A stretch of DNA of 64,000 nt from Pseudomonadota bacterium (GCA_023422775.1 JAFAGM010000128.1:1-64000); one strand, 5' to 3'. Shown: positions 43,371 to 52,625, counted from the first letter of the stretch. Translations and numbers: made by a program. Notes: a model not told the origin generated them from the letters alone.

Positions 43371-44609
43371 ATGATCTCGCTCGCCGACCTCCAGCGCCGC
43401 ATCGATGCCGGCGATCTCTCCGCCGCCGCCGCGATCGCGCAATCGCGCGAAGCCATCGCAGCACACGAAAAATCCATCGGCGCCTTCGTCTGCCATGACC
43501 CGAATGTCCGCGCGCAAAGCGCCGGATCGCTGCGCGGGATTGCGGTCGGCATCAAGGACATCATGGACACACAGGATTTCCCGACCGAAATGGGCTCGCC
43601 GATCTACCGCGGATTTCGGCCGCGCGGCGATGCGGCCGTCGTCATGATGCTGAAGCAGGCCGGCGCGAGCGTCATCGGCAAGACCACGACGACGGCGTTT
43701 GCCTCGCTCGATCCGACCGCAACGCTCAATCCGCGCAACCACGGCCACACACCCGGAGGATCGTCGTCCGGCTCCGCCGCCGCGGTGGCCGCCGGCATGA
43801 TCCCGCTTGCGCTGGGCACGCAGACCGGCGGCTCGGTGATCCGCCCGGCATCGTTCTGCGGCGTGGCCGCGATCAAGCCATCCTACCGCCTGCTGCCGAC
43901 GGTTGGCGTGAAATGCTATTCGTGGACACTCGATACGGTCGGCCTGTTCGCGGCCGGCGTGGACGACGTCGCGCGCGGGCTTTCCGCCATGACGGGCAGG
44001 CCCGAACTGCTGCTGCCGTCCAACATTCCGACACCGCGCGTCGGCATCGTGACGCAGGATTTTGCCGGTGCGCCGGATCTCTCGGGCGCTGAGGCGGTGC
44101 AGATCGCTGCGAAGGTGGCGGAACGCGCCGGAGCCCCGGTGCGCACCTTGGCCTTGCCCGAGATCGTCGCCGAAGCGTGGCGCATCCATGCGATCGTGCA
44201 GGAATTCGAGGCGCATCGGGCGCTCGCCTGGGAATACCGCGAGAATTACGACGCGATGGCGCCGATAGTGCGCGGAAGGCTGGACGACAGCCGGGGCACG
44301 ACGCCGACAGCCTATGACGAGGCGATGGCAATAGCTGACCGCGCGAGGCACGCACTGGAAAAAGTGTTCGAAGATGTCGATGTGCTGCTGACCTTGTCGG
44401 CGCCCGGCACTGCGCCCAGGGGATTGGCCTCGACCGGCGACGCCCGTTACAACCGGCTATGGACGCTGATGGGCGTACCCTGCGTCAACGTTCCCGCGCT
44501 CGTAGCGGACGCCGGATTGCCGGTCGGCGTGCAGGTGATTGCGCGATATGGCGCGGATGCCGAGGCGCTGGCGGCGGCCCGGTTCGTGGAGCAGGCGCTG
44601 CGATCGTAG
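43371..44609 (+). CDS. Amidase signature family enzyme
   Basis: A 412-residue amidase. The Ser-cisSer-Lys triad is visible: Lys62 in GIAVGIKDI, the Ser in PGGSSSGSAAAVAAG (about 135-145), and the nucleophile Ser in TQTGGSVIRPASF (about 155). It is shorter than GatA (about 490) and is distinct from the gatA gene at 59064. It lies on the plus strand inside an otherwise minus-strand block between dprA and plsY, which suggests a later insertion. The stop codon is part of the flanking repeat. Substrate unknown. Confidence 0.87.
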   Translation: MISLADLQRRIDAGDLSAAAAIAQSREAIAAHEKSIGAFVCHDPNVRAQSAGSLRGIAVGIKDIMDTQDFPTEMGSPIYRGFRPRGDAAVVMMLKQAGASVIGKTTTTAFASLDPTATLNPRNHGHTPGGSSSGSAAAVAAGMIPLALGTQTGGSVIRPASFCGVAAIKPSYRLLPTVGVKCYSWTLDTVGLFAAGVDDVARGLSAMTGRPELLLPSNIPTPRVGIVTQDFAGAPDLSGAEAVQIAAKVAERAGAPVRTLALPEIVAEAWRIHAIVQEFEAHRALAWEYRENYDAMAPIVRGRLDDSRGTTPTAYDEAMAIADRARHALEKVFEDVDVLLTLSAPGTAPRGLASTGDARYNRLWTLMGVPCVNVPALVADAGLPVGVQVIARYGADAEALAAARFVEQALRS

Positions 44610-44685
44610 GGCGGATTAGCGCAGCGTAATCCGCCAATCTATCGAACGCGATCGGCGGATTACGGCTTCGGCTAATCCGCCCTAC
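44606..44685. repeat. Palindromic repeat, family F, overlapping the amidase stop codon
   Basis: GTAGGGCGGATTAGC (44606-44620) and GCTAATCCGCCCTAC (44671-44685) are perfect 15-base inverted ends. The inner parts GCGTAATCCGCC and GGCGGATTACG also pair. The first T-A-G of the unit supplies the amidase stop codon. Confidence 0.85.
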
Positions 44686-44694
44686 TGCAATGGG

Positions 44695-45285
44695 CTACTT
44701 CGCCCCGATCCGTCCTTCAGTCCCGGCCTGCAGGCGCTTGATGTTTTCGCTGTGCTTCCAGAACAAGAGCAGCGTCAGCACGACGAACAGCAGCGCCAGC
44801 GCGGGATGGCCGAACCACCACAGGAACAGCGGCGTGACGAAGGCTGCGATCAGCGCCGAGAGCGACGAGTAGCGCGTGGTGACGGCGGTCGCGAGCCAGA
44901 TCAGGCAGAACACCACGGCCGCGGGCCAGAACAGCCCGATCAGCACGCCGATATAGGTCGCGACGCCCTTGCCGCCGTTGAACTTGAGCCAGACCGGAAA
45001 CAGATGGCCGAGGAAGGCGCCGAGCGCCGCCAGCATCGCGGCGTAGGGGCCGCCGAAATAGCCCATGATGACCACGGCGAGCGTGCCTTTGAGCATATCG
45101 CCGATCAGCGTCGCCGCAGCGAGGCCCTTGCGGCCGGTGCGCAGCACGTTGGTGGCGCCGATATTTCCGCTTCCGATCGAGCGCAGATCCTGCGTGCCGG
45201 CGAGTTTGGTCAGCACCATCCCGAACGGAATCGAGCCGAGCAGATAGCCGACCAGGAACGCGAGCACGAGGAATGCATCCGTCAT
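44695..45285 (-). CDS. plsY: Acyl-phosphate:glycerol-3-phosphate acyltransferase PlsY
   Basis: PlsY is the inner-membrane enzyme that acylates glycerol-3-phosphate from acyl-phosphate, the first step of phospholipid synthesis. The 196-residue protein has the three PlsY motifs: LLGSIPFG near residue 17, the glycine-rich SGNIGATNVLR (about 39-49), and FNGGKGVAT (about 104-112). About five to six hydrophobic helices are present. The ATG at 45285 follows AGGAGG at an eight-base spacing. Downstream of pyrC in the same direction. Confidence 0.95.
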   Translation of the reverse strand: MTDAFLVLAFLVGYLLGSIPFGMVLTKLAGTQDLRSIGSGNIGATNVLRTGRKGLAAATLIGDMLKGTLAVVIMGYFGGPYAAMLAALGAFLGHLFPVWLKFNGGKGVATYIGVLIGLFWPAAVVFCLIWLATAVTTRYSSLSALIAAFVTPLFLWWFGHPALALLFVVLTLLLFWKHSENIKRLQAGTEGRIGAK

Positions 45286-45318
45286 CACCGTTCCTCCTGC
45301 GACAGCGCGTCCCGCGCG

Positions 45319-46620
45319 CTAGACATGCTCGTAGACGGTTCTTCCGCCCACGATAGTACGGACGACGCGGCCCGAGAAGCGGGCTTCGTCGAACGGCGTG
45401 TTCTTGCACTGCGATTTGAGATCGGCGGGATCGAGCACCCACGGCGTGTCGGGATCGATCACGACGACGTCGGCGGGGGAGCCCCCGCGCAGCGTGCCGC
45501 CGGGCAGGCCAAGCAGCTCTGCTGGCCGGGTCGACATCGCCCGGATCAGCGTCTTGAAATCCATCTCGCCATTGTGGATCAGGCGCAACGCCGCCGGCAG
45601 CATGGTCTGCAACCCGACCGCGCCGGAAGCTGCTTCCGCGAACGGCAGCCGCTTCACCTCGACGTCCTGCGGATTGTGATCGGACATCACGACGTCGATC
45701 AGTCCGGAGGCAACGGCCGCAACCAGCGCGAGGCGGTCGTCCTCGGTGCGTAGCGGAGGCGACAGTTTCAGGAAGGTGCGGTAGGGGCCGATATCGTTCT
45801 CGTTCAGCGTGACGTGGTTGATCGACACCGAGGCGCTGACGTCGAGGCCGGCATTGCGGGCGCGCTTGAGGATTTCGAGCGACTCGATCGAGGACAGCGA
45901 CGCGGCGTGATAGCGCCCGCCGGTCAGCGCCACGAGGCGCATGTCGCGCTCCAGCATCACGGATTCGGCGGCATTGGGAATGCCGATCAGGCCGAGTCTC
46001 GCGGCGAATTCGCCCTCGTTCATCACGCCTTCGCCGACGAGATCAGGGTCTTCGGTGTGGTGCACGATCAGCGCATCGAAATCGCGGGCATAGGTCAGTG
46101 CCCGCCGCATCACCTGCGCGTTGGTGACGCTCTTGTCGCCGTCGGTGAAGGCGACGGCGCCTGCGGCCTTCAACAGCCCGATCTCGGTCATCTCCTGACC
46201 GTTCAGGCCCTTCGTCAGCGCCGCCATCGGGTGGATGTTGACGATTGCGGTGTCGCGGGCGCGGCGCAGCACGAAGTCAACCGTTGCCGAATTGTCGATG
46301 ACGGGCGAGGTGTCCGGCTGGCAGATGATGGTGGTGATGCCGCCGGCAGCGGCCGCCTGGCTCGCGGAGGCAAAGGTTTCGCGGTGGCTGGCGCCGGGCT
46401 CGCCGACGAAGGCGCGCATGTCGATCAGCCCGGGGGCGACGATCTTGCCGGCGCAGTTGACGATGTCGGTGCCTTCGGGCACGCCGGCGGCGCCGATGCC
46501 GCGCTTGGAGTCGCGAATCATGCCATCGGCAATCAGGACGTCGCCGGGGCCGTCGAAATCCCTCGAGGGATCGACGACGCGAGCGTTGGCGAGCAGGATC
46601 GGGCGTCGGTCGGTCAGCAT
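45319..46620 (-). CDS. pyrC: Dihydroorotase-like protein lacking the HxH metal site (probable non-catalytic PyrC homologue)
   Basis: A 433-residue protein of the class I dihydroorotase family. Where active enzymes have D-x-H-x-H at the first barrel strand, this protein reads DMRAF (residues 67-71, in PGLIDMRAFVGEPG), so both metal-binding histidines are lost. Later features remain (ITTIICQPDTSPVID, MSDHNPQD). Comparable His-less homologues next to pyrB in Pseudomonas are inactive and serve to assemble aspartate transcarbamoylase. By analogy, this one probably supports PyrB, with an active dihydroorotase elsewhere. It starts four bases after the pyrB stop, a tight operon. I chose the ATG at 46620. 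Confidence 0.88.
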   Translation of the reverse strand: MLTDRRPILLANARVVDPSRDFDGPGDVLIADGMIRDSKRGIGAAGVPEGTDIVNCAGKIVAPGLIDMRAFVGEPGASHRETFASASQAAAAGGITTIICQPDTSPVIDNSATVDFVLRRARDTAIVNIHPMAALTKGLNGQEMTEIGLLKAAGAVAFTDGDKSVTNAQVMRRALTYARDFDALIVHHTEDPDLVGEGVMNEGEFAARLGLIGIPNAAESVMLERDMRLVALTGGRYHAASLSSIESLEILKRARNAGLDVSASVSINHVTLNENDIGPYRTFLKLSPPLRTEDDRLALVAAVASGLIDVVMSDHNPQDVEVKRLPFAEAASGAVGLQTMLPAALRLIHNGEMDFKTLIRAMSTRPAELLGLPGGTLRGGSPADVVVIDPDTPWVLDPADLKSQCKNTPFDEARFSGRVVRTIVGGRTVYEHV

Positions 46621-46624
46621 GTTG

Positions 46625-47578
46625 TTACGCATTCGGCAGGTTGCGGGCGAGCGCTTCGAGCACTGCCATCCGCACCGCCACTCCCATTTCCACCTGTTCA
46701 CGGATCAGCGATTGCGCACCATCCGCCACGATCGAGTCGATCTCCACGCCACGGTTCATCGGTCCTGGATGCATCACCAGCGCATCCGGCTTGGCGTAGG
46801 CGAGCTTCTTCTGGTCGAGGCCGAAATAGTGGAAGTACTCGCCCGATGACGGCACGAAGGAGCCGTTCATCCGCTCGCGCTGCAGCCGCAGCATCATGAC
46901 GATGTCGGCGCCATTGAGGCCTTCGCGCATGTCGCGCGCCACCTCGACGCCCATCCGCTCGATGCCGCGCGGCAGCAGCGTGGAGGGGGCCACCACGCGG
47001 ACACGGGCGCCCATGGTGTTGAGCAGCAGGATGTTGGAGCGCGCCACGCGTGAATGCATCACGTCGCCGCAGATCGCGATGACGAGGCCTTCCAGCCGGC
47101 CCTTGTTGCGGCGGATGGTCAGGGCGTCGAGTAGCGCCTGCGTCGGATGCTCGTGGCTGCCGTCGCCGGCATTGATCACGGAACCGTCAACCTTGCGCGC
47201 CAGCAGTTCCACCGCGCCGGAGGCGTGGTGCCGCACGACCAGGATATCGGGGTGCATGGCGTTGAGCGTCACGGCGGTATCCATCAGCGTCTCGCCCTTG
47301 CGGATCGAGGACGAAGATACCGACATGTTCATGACGTCGGCGCCCAGCCGTTTTCCCGCCAGTTCGAACGAGGATTGGGTCCGTGTCGAGGCTTCGAAAA
47401 ACAGGTTCACCTGGGTACGACCGCGCAAGCTGGTGCGCTTCTTGTCCACCTGGCGGTTGAGCTCGACATATTCCTCGGAAAGGTCGAGCAGGCCGGTAAT
47501 ATCGGCAGCGGAAAGCCCCTCGATTCCCAGCAGATGCCGGTGCCCGAGGACGAAGGTCGATTTCGATGCAGGGGTCAT
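46625..47578 (-). CDS. pyrB: Aspartate carbamoyltransferase catalytic subunit
   Basis: PyrB makes carbamoyl-aspartate from carbamoyl phosphate and aspartate in pyrimidine synthesis. The 317-residue protein has the carbamoyl-phosphate site FFEASTRTQSSFE (S64-T-R-T), the 80s-loop region with SSSSIRKGETLMDT, INAGDGSHEHPTQALLD, and VMHPGPMNRGVEI near the C-terminus. I chose the ATG at 47578, since upstream codons are not family-like. No pyrI gene is nearby; the adjacent PyrC-like protein is the probable partner. Confidence 0.96.
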   Translation of the reverse strand: MTPASKSTFVLGHRHLLGIEGLSAADITGLLDLSEEYVELNRQVDKKRTSLRGRTQVNLFFEASTRTQSSFELAGKRLGADVMNMSVSSSSIRKGETLMDTAVTLNAMHPDILVVRHHASGAVELLARKVDGSVINAGDGSHEHPTQALLDALTIRRNKGRLEGLVIAICGDVMHSRVARSNILLLNTMGARVRVVAPSTLLPRGIERMGVEVARDMREGLNGADIVMMLRLQRERMNGSFVPSSGEYFHYFGLDQKKLAYAKPDALVMHPGPMNRGVEIDSIVADGAQSLIREQVEMGVAVRMAVLEALARNLPNA

Positions 47579-47753
47579 TAAAGCCAGAGCTATAGGCAGA
47601 GATGCCCTGCAGGGCAAGCGTCAAATCTCCTGTCCGGACTTATCCACCAGGGCTTCGGCGACAGGGTAAACGGCCCCGCAAGGTATTGCCTGCCGCAGGT
47701 TTCGGCTAGGATGCGGCATCGGCGAGCGCTGCATCATCATCAGGCCATGGAAC

Positions 47754-48617
47754 GTGCAGTATTTCATTCAATTCATTCGGGTCCGGTTGGGGACGGCTGG
47801 CCAAAGTCACCAAAGTTCGGAACGGTTGCGGGAAGGGCAGCGGAACAAGCGCGCGAAAACTTGTCGACGAAGGCTGCTTGCTGCGATCTGCGCGGTGTGT
47901 TGCCTGCCTGGTGTAGCGGCGCACGGGCAAAAAATGCCGGCGGGATTCGTCTACCTGCGCGATGTCGATCCGACCATCATCCAGGACATGCGCTATGCCG
48001 GCTCGAACAATTTTATCGGCCGGCCGCTAAGGGGCTATGACGCCGCCGAATGCGTGGTGAAGCGCGAAGTCGGCGCGCTCTTGAAGAGCATTCAGGAAGA
48101 GCTCGCGCTGCAGAACCTGTCGCTGAAAATGTTCGATTGTTATCGCCCGACGCGCGCGGTTGCCGATATGGTGGCCTGGTCGCGCGACGGCCGGGAGACG
48201 CCAGCGCAGAAGCGCTACAATCCGGCGTTCGGCAAGGCCGACCTGTTTCGCCTGGGCTACATCGCCACCCGTTCCGGCCACTCCACCGGCGCCGCGCTCG
48301 ACCTCAGCCTGGTCGACCTGAAGGCCGACAATTCGGCGGTGTTCGATGCGGCAAAGGACTATGCCGACTGCACGGGCAACGTGAACCTGCGCGCGCCGGA
48401 CGGCAGCGTCGACATGGGTACCGGCTACGACTGCGCCGACGTCAAGTCGCACACCTCGTCAAAATCCATCACTCCGGCTCAGCGAAGGTGGCGGGAGAAG
48501 CTGGTTGTGGTGATGGCGCGGCGAGGATTTGTAAACTATTCCAAGGAGTGGTGGCATTTTTCGCTGCCGGGCGTGAGCCGGCAGGCCTATGATTTCCCGA
48601 TCGTGCGGCGCAATTGA
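47754..48617 (+). CDS. D-alanyl-D-alanine dipeptidase (M15D, VanX-like)
   Basis: A zinc dipeptidase of the VanX/DdpX type that cleaves D-Ala-D-Ala. The metal and catalytic motifs are SGHSTGAALDLSL (His and Asp ligands, about residue 180) and KEWWHFSLPG (catalytic Glu and third ligand His, about 265). The N-terminus has a membrane/signal segment, RRLLAAICAVCCLPGVAA, preceded by ~38 residues that make the start uncertain; GTG 47754 is used here. Export implies cell-wall recycling rather than vancomycin resistance, since no vanH/vanA genes are present. Confidence 0.87.
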   Translation: MQYFIQFIRVRLGTAGQSHQSSERLREGQRNKRAKTCRRRLLAAICAVCCLPGVAAHGQKMPAGFVYLRDVDPTIIQDMRYAGSNNFIGRPLRGYDAAECVVKREVGALLKSIQEELALQNLSLKMFDCYRPTRAVADMVAWSRDGRETPAQKRYNPAFGKADLFRLGYIATRSGHSTGAALDLSLVDLKADNSAVFDAAKDYADCTGNVNLRAPDGSVDMGTGYDCADVKSHTSSKSITPAQRRWREKLVVVMARRGFVNYSKEWWHFSLPGVSRQAYDFPIVRRN

Positions 48618-48639
48618 CGCCGGTTTTTCAGGATCAGCC

Positions 48640-50283
48640 ATGAGCCAGGCACCATTTTCGACCCACGAGGTCTTCAACCAGTCGCCGCTGTTCGAGGATG
48701 TCGATCTGTACGGGATCGACCGGCCGCTGATCGAAGCGGTCGCGGCCAACAACGGCGCCTACGCGCAACAGGAATTGTCCGAGTTCGGCAAGCATTGGGG
48801 TTCGGCCGCGATGGCGGAGCGGGGCCGTCTCGCCAACGAGAACACGCCAAAGCTTCGCACCTTCGATTCACGCGGCAACCGCCGCGACGAAGTCGAGTTT
48901 CATCCCGCCTATCACGAGTTGATGGCGCGCAGTGCGCATGCCGGCGTGCATAACTCGACCTGGAACGCGGCCGGCGCACCGGCCGGCGGCGCGTCCGAGG
49001 TGATACGCGCGGCAAAATTCTACATGGCCTCGCAGGTTGAGACCGGGCATCTCTGTCCGATCACCATGACGCGCGCCTCTGTGGCCGCGCTGGCCGAGCA
49101 GCCGGATCTCCTGGCCAGGGTGATGCCGGTATTGGGAACACGCGCCTACGATCCCGCGTTCGCACCGTGGTGGACCAAGCGCGGCATGACGCTCGGCATG
49201 GGGATGACCGAGAAGCAGGGCGGCACGGATGTTCGCTCCAACATGACCTGGGCGGAGAACGAAGGGGACGGTTATCGCATCACCGGCCACAAATGGTTCA
49301 TGTCGGCGCCGATGTGCGACGCCTTCCTGGTGCTGGCGCAGGCCGAGGCGGGTTTGAGCTGCTTCTTCATGCCCCGCTTTGCGCCGGACGGGGCGCTCAA
49401 CGCGATTCGGTTCCAGCGGCTGAAGGACAAGCTCGGCAACCGCTCCAACGCCTCCTCGGAGGTGGAGTTTCACGGTGCCTATGCCGAGCGCGTCGGCGAG
49501 GAGGGCAAGGGAATCCGGACCATCATCCAGATGGTGCAGTTGACCCGGCAGGATTGCGCGATCGCGTCCGCAGGCCTGATGCGATCGGGGCTGGCGCATG
49601 CGCTGCATCATGCGAGGCATCGCAGCGTGTTCCAGAAGCATCTCGCCGACCAGCCGCTGATGCAGGCGGTGCTTGCCGACATGGCGCTGCATGTCGAGGC
49701 CTCGGTCGCGCTCGTCATGCGGCTGTGCCGGTCGTTCGACCGCGCGCCGCAGGACGGCAACGAAGCCGCCTACATGCGGCTCTTGACGCCTGCGATCAAA
49801 TACTGGGTCTGCAAGAGCGCTCCTGGCTTTCTCTACGAGGCGATGGAGTGCCTGGGCGGCAATGGTTACGTGGAGGAGGGGATCCTCGCGCGGCACTACC
49901 GGGAGTCGCCCGTCAACGCGATCTGGGAAGGTTCGGGCAATGTGATGTGCCTCGATGTTCTTCGCGCGCTGGCGCGCGAGGCCGATGCGGCGCTGGCGGT
50001 GCTGCGCGGGCTTGCCGAGGAAACGCGCGGTCTGTCCGGAGCCGCCGAAGCGGTCACATCGATCGCAAAGGCCTTCGGCAGGCCGGACACGGAACGTGTG
50101 GCGCGGCTGACGGTCGAAAGACTGGCGCTGCTGGCCGCAACCGCCGCGCTCAATGCGGTGTCGCCGCGCCACGCCGAACTGTTCGCAGCTACCCGCCTTG
50201 CCGGGAATCACGCCAGCATGTACGGCGCGGTCGATTTCACTAACGAAGACGCAAGGGATTTGCTCCAGCGTGCGTTGCCGTGA
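48640..50283 (+). CDS. AidB-like acyl-CoA dehydrogenase
   Basis: A 547-residue flavoprotein of the AidB branch of the acyl-CoA dehydrogenases. Its FAD-binding motif GMGMTEKQGGTDVRSN (about 185-200) and GHKWFMSAPMCDAFLVLAQ match this branch, as does the C-terminal APGFLYEAMECLGGNGYVEEGILARHYRESPVNAIWEGSGN. It is longer than mitochondrial-type dehydrogenases (about 390) because of the AidB C-terminal region. E. coli AidB belongs to the alkylation-damage (Ada) response; no ada genes are in the window. AGGA precedes the ATG at 48640. It lies 22 bases after the VanX-like gene. Confidence 0.9.
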   Translation: MSQAPFSTHEVFNQSPLFEDVDLYGIDRPLIEAVAANNGAYAQQELSEFGKHWGSAAMAERGRLANENTPKLRTFDSRGNRRDEVEFHPAYHELMARSAHAGVHNSTWNAAGAPAGGASEVIRAAKFYMASQVETGHLCPITMTRASVAALAEQPDLLARVMPVLGTRAYDPAFAPWWTKRGMTLGMGMTEKQGGTDVRSNMTWAENEGDGYRITGHKWFMSAPMCDAFLVLAQAEAGLSCFFMPRFAPDGALNAIRFQRLKDKLGNRSNASSEVEFHGAYAERVGEEGKGIRTIIQMVQLTRQDCAIASAGLMRSGLAHALHHARHRSVFQKHLADQPLMQAVLADMALHVEASVALVMRLCRSFDRAPQDGNEAAYMRLLTPAIKYWVCKSAPGFLYEAMECLGGNGYVEEGILARHYRESPVNAIWEGSGNVMCLDVLRALAREADAALAVLRGLAEETRGLSGAAEAVTSIAKAFGRPDTERVARLTVERLALLAATAALNAVSPRHAELFAATRLAGNHASMYGAVDFTNEDARDLLQRALP

Positions 50284-50314
50284 ACACCGCTGACGACAAC
50301 GAGAAAGCCAATTG

Positions 50315-51094
50315 ATGGATTCCCTCAATCCCGCCAGTTCTGCCGACGTGCCGCCGGTGATCCCGAAGCCGCAACGGCCGCCGCGGGTCTGGAAGTTCTG
50401 GGGTACCGCGCTGTGGGGCCTGTTCATCTTTGCCGGCGTGTTCGTCGGGCAGGTCGCGGTCATCGGCTATTTCGTGCTGCGGCACGGTTCGCTCGACTTC
50501 GCCGAGGCGATCCGCGTCATCGGCGGTGGGATGACGATCTCGCTGTCAGTGATCTTCGGACTGCCGGCCGTGCTGGCGGCAACGTGGATCGCGATTCGAC
50601 CGACAGGCACGCCCTTTGCCGAATACCTGGCGCTGCGCTGGACCTCGTGGCGCAATTTCGCATTCGGTATCGCAGCGCTCGCCTTGCTGGTCGGCTGCTG
50701 GGACCTTCTGTCCCGCGCGCTCGGGCGCGAGGTGACGCCGGGCTTCATGGGCGAGGTGATGAAATCGGCCCAGGCCGACGGCGCGCTGTGGCTTCTGGTG
50801 ATCGCGTTCTGTGTTGCCGCGCCGGTCTGGGAAGAGGTTTTTGCCCGCGGCTTCCTCTATCGCGGCTGGTCGGAATCACGGCTGGGCGTCGCCGGCGCCA
50901 TCTTCCTGTCGTCGCTGGCCTGGACCTCGCTACATCTGCAGTATGACTGGTTCTTCTTCGGCGAGGTTTTCACCATCGGCCTCCTGCTCGGCTATCTCCG
51001 TTATCGCACCGGCTCGACATGGCTGACGATCGTCCTGCATGGCATCAACAATCTGGCCGCGACGATCCAGACCTTTTGGCTGGCGGGGCAGTAG
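50315..51094 (+). CDS. CPBP family intramembrane glutamic endopeptidase
   Basis: A 259-residue multi-pass membrane protease of the CAAX/ABI (CPBP) family. The catalytic EE motif is in APVWEEVFARGFLYRG (about residue 170-185). A second motif, SLHLQYDWFFFGEVF, and a third, IVLHGINNL, complete the Abi signature. The N-terminal ~30 residues are Pro-rich and cytoplasmic. The start is ATG 50315 (a TTG lies just upstream). It follows the AidB-like gene by 31 bases. Substrate unknown. Confidence 0.87.
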   Translation: MDSLNPASSADVPPVIPKPQRPPRVWKFWGTALWGLFIFAGVFVGQVAVIGYFVLRHGSLDFAEAIRVIGGGMTISLSVIFGLPAVLAATWIAIRPTGTPFAEYLALRWTSWRNFAFGIAALALLVGCWDLLSRALGREVTPGFMGEVMKSAQADGALWLLVIAFCVAAPVWEEVFARGFLYRGWSESRLGVAGAIFLSSLAWTSLHLQYDWFFFGEVFTIGLLLGYLRYRTGSTWLTIVLHGINNLAATIQTFWLAGQ

Positions 51095-51122
51095 TAAAAG
51101 GTCTCCCGTCCATACATGACGC

Positions 51123-52046
51123 TCAGGCCACCAGCGCAATCGCGATCGGCATCGTGATGGCCGCAAGTATCGTTTGCAACGTGATGATCTGCGCCAGCAG
51201 CGGCGCATCGCCGCCCATCTGACGCGCCAGCACGTAGGCCGAGGACGAGGCGGGCACCGCGGCGCAGGCGGTGACGATGGCGAGGTCGGAACCGGCAACG
51301 CCGAACCAGAGCGCCAGCGCCACTGCAATAACGGGCATCAGCACCAGCTTGAGGAACACGGCCACCGAGGCGGCGAGGCTCGGGCGGAACATGCCTTCGA
51401 GGTGCAGGCCGGCGCCGGTTACCAACAGGCCGATGGCCAGCGAAGAACGCCCGAGCGCGTCCGCAACCTCGTGCCAGAGTTTCGGAAGCGGGACGTGGGT
51501 GACGTTGAGCGCGAGCCCGATGGCGCAGGCCCAGATCAGGGGATTGCGCGCGACTGTTATGACGATGGCGCCGGCCGGTTGCTTCTTGGACGAAGCGTAA
51601 TGGGCCAGCACAGAGACGCTGAACACATTGACCAGTGGGATGATCGCGACCATGGCGACGGAGGCCAGAGCCAGCCCGTGCGTGCCGAAGAGGTTGTCGG
51701 AGACGGCGAGCGCCACATAGGTCTGCCAGCGGGTTGCGCCCTGGAAGATCGAGGTGAAGGCGGGGCCATCGATCGCAAAACGGGCGAGCAGGGGCCGCAG
51801 CGCGAGGCACAGCAGCGACATCGCAAGCACTGACAGAAGCAGCGCGCCACCGACGCCGGCAACCGGCACCTTGCTCAAATCGGCCTTGACCAGCGTCTGC
51901 ACCAGCAGAACCGGGAACAGCACGTAATAGGTCAGCCGCTCCAGCCCGTGCCACTGCGTCTCGGGCTGGATCAGGGTCCGCTTCAGGATGAATCCGAGCA
52001 CGATCAGCAGGAACACCGGCAGCAGCGCCGCAATGACGACCGCCAT
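51123..52046 (-). CDS. AEC family (auxin efflux carrier-like) transporter
   Basis: A 307-residue membrane protein with about ten hydrophobic helices in two five-helix halves. It reads MAVVIAALLPVFLLIVLGFI at the start, GATRWQTYVALAVSDNLFG in the middle, and TACAAVPASSSAYVLARQMGGD near the end, a conserved AEC motif. The family exports organic acids and similar anions. The gene starts two bases after the ruvX stop on the same strand, so they are co-transcribed. The link to ruvX is positional only. Confidence 0.87.
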   Translation of the reverse strand: MAVVIAALLPVFLLIVLGFILKRTLIQPETQWHGLERLTYYVLFPVLLVQTLVKADLSKVPVAGVGGALLLSVLAMSLLCLALRPLLARFAIDGPAFTSIFQGATRWQTYVALAVSDNLFGTHGLALASVAMVAIIPLVNVFSVSVLAHYASSKKQPAGAIVITVARNPLIWACAIGLALNVTHVPLPKLWHEVADALGRSSLAIGLLVTGAGLHLEGMFRPSLAASVAVFLKLVLMPVIAVALALWFGVAGSDLAIVTACAAVPASSSAYVLARQMGGDAPLLAQIITLQTILAAITMPIAIALVA

Positions 52047-52048
52047 GC

Positions 52049-52531
52049 CTAAGCGTCCCCGCGCAGCTTCGAAAGCCGGTCCAGCGCGCCCTGCAGGATG
52101 AAGATCGCGGCATGCTCGTCGATCACCTCGGCGCGGCGGGCGCGGCTGACGTCCATGCCGATCAACTCGCGCTCGACCGCTGCGGTTGACAGCCGCTCGT
52201 CCCACAGCGCGATCGCAAGCCCGGTGAGACCGGCAAGGTTGCGGGCAAAGGCGCGGGTCGATTGCGCGCGCGGCCCCTCGCTGCCGTCCATGTTGATCGG
52301 CAGTCCGAGCACGAATCCTGCGGCATTGCGCTCGCCTGCGATGGCCAGCAGCCGCGCCGCATCGGCCTTGAAGGCCTTGCGCTTGATGGTTTCGACACCT
52401 GTCGCCAGCCGCCGATCGGGATCGGACACGGCAACGCCGATGGTCTTGGTACCGAGATCGAGGCCGACCAGCGCGCCGCGTTCGGGCCAGTGCGCGACGG
52501 CTTCGATCAGGGGAAGGATGGGGGCGGGCAT
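52049..52531 (-). CDS. ruvX: Putative pre-16S rRNA nuclease / Holliday junction resolvase-like RuvX (YqgF)
   Basis: A 160-residue RNase H-fold nuclease. The first active-site Asp is in GLDLGTKTIGVAVSD (residues ~23-37). The middle has VLGLPINMDGSEGPRAQ, the DER motif is in WDERLSTAAVE (about 108), and the last acidic residue is in DEHAAIFILQ (about 137). YqgF processes the 5' end of 16S rRNA in E. coli. Followed two bases later by the AEC transporter gene. Confidence 0.92.
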   Translation of the reverse strand: MPAPILPLIEAVAHWPERGALVGLDLGTKTIGVAVSDPDRRLATGVETIKRKAFKADAARLLAIAGERNAAGFVLGLPINMDGSEGPRAQSTRAFARNLAGLTGLAIALWDERLSTAAVERELIGMDVSRARRAEVIDEHAAIFILQGALDRLSKLRGDA

Positions 52532-52625
52532 GGCCCCGCTTTACACGCACCGCGTGGCACAGGCAAAGCCTGTGATGGCGAGGCGTCCATGCGGGAACGC
52601 CTCGTCATCTGTTGCTGTGGTCCCT

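Noticed and set aside
44606..44685. CRISPR-like or insertion-sequence end
   Set aside because: A single palindromic unit without spacers, transposase or target duplication; fits the intergenic repeat class.
47754..48617. Vancomycin-resistance gene interpretation of the VanX-like dipeptidase
   Set aside because: It has an export signal and no vanH or vanA neighbours; a cell-wall recycling role is more likely.
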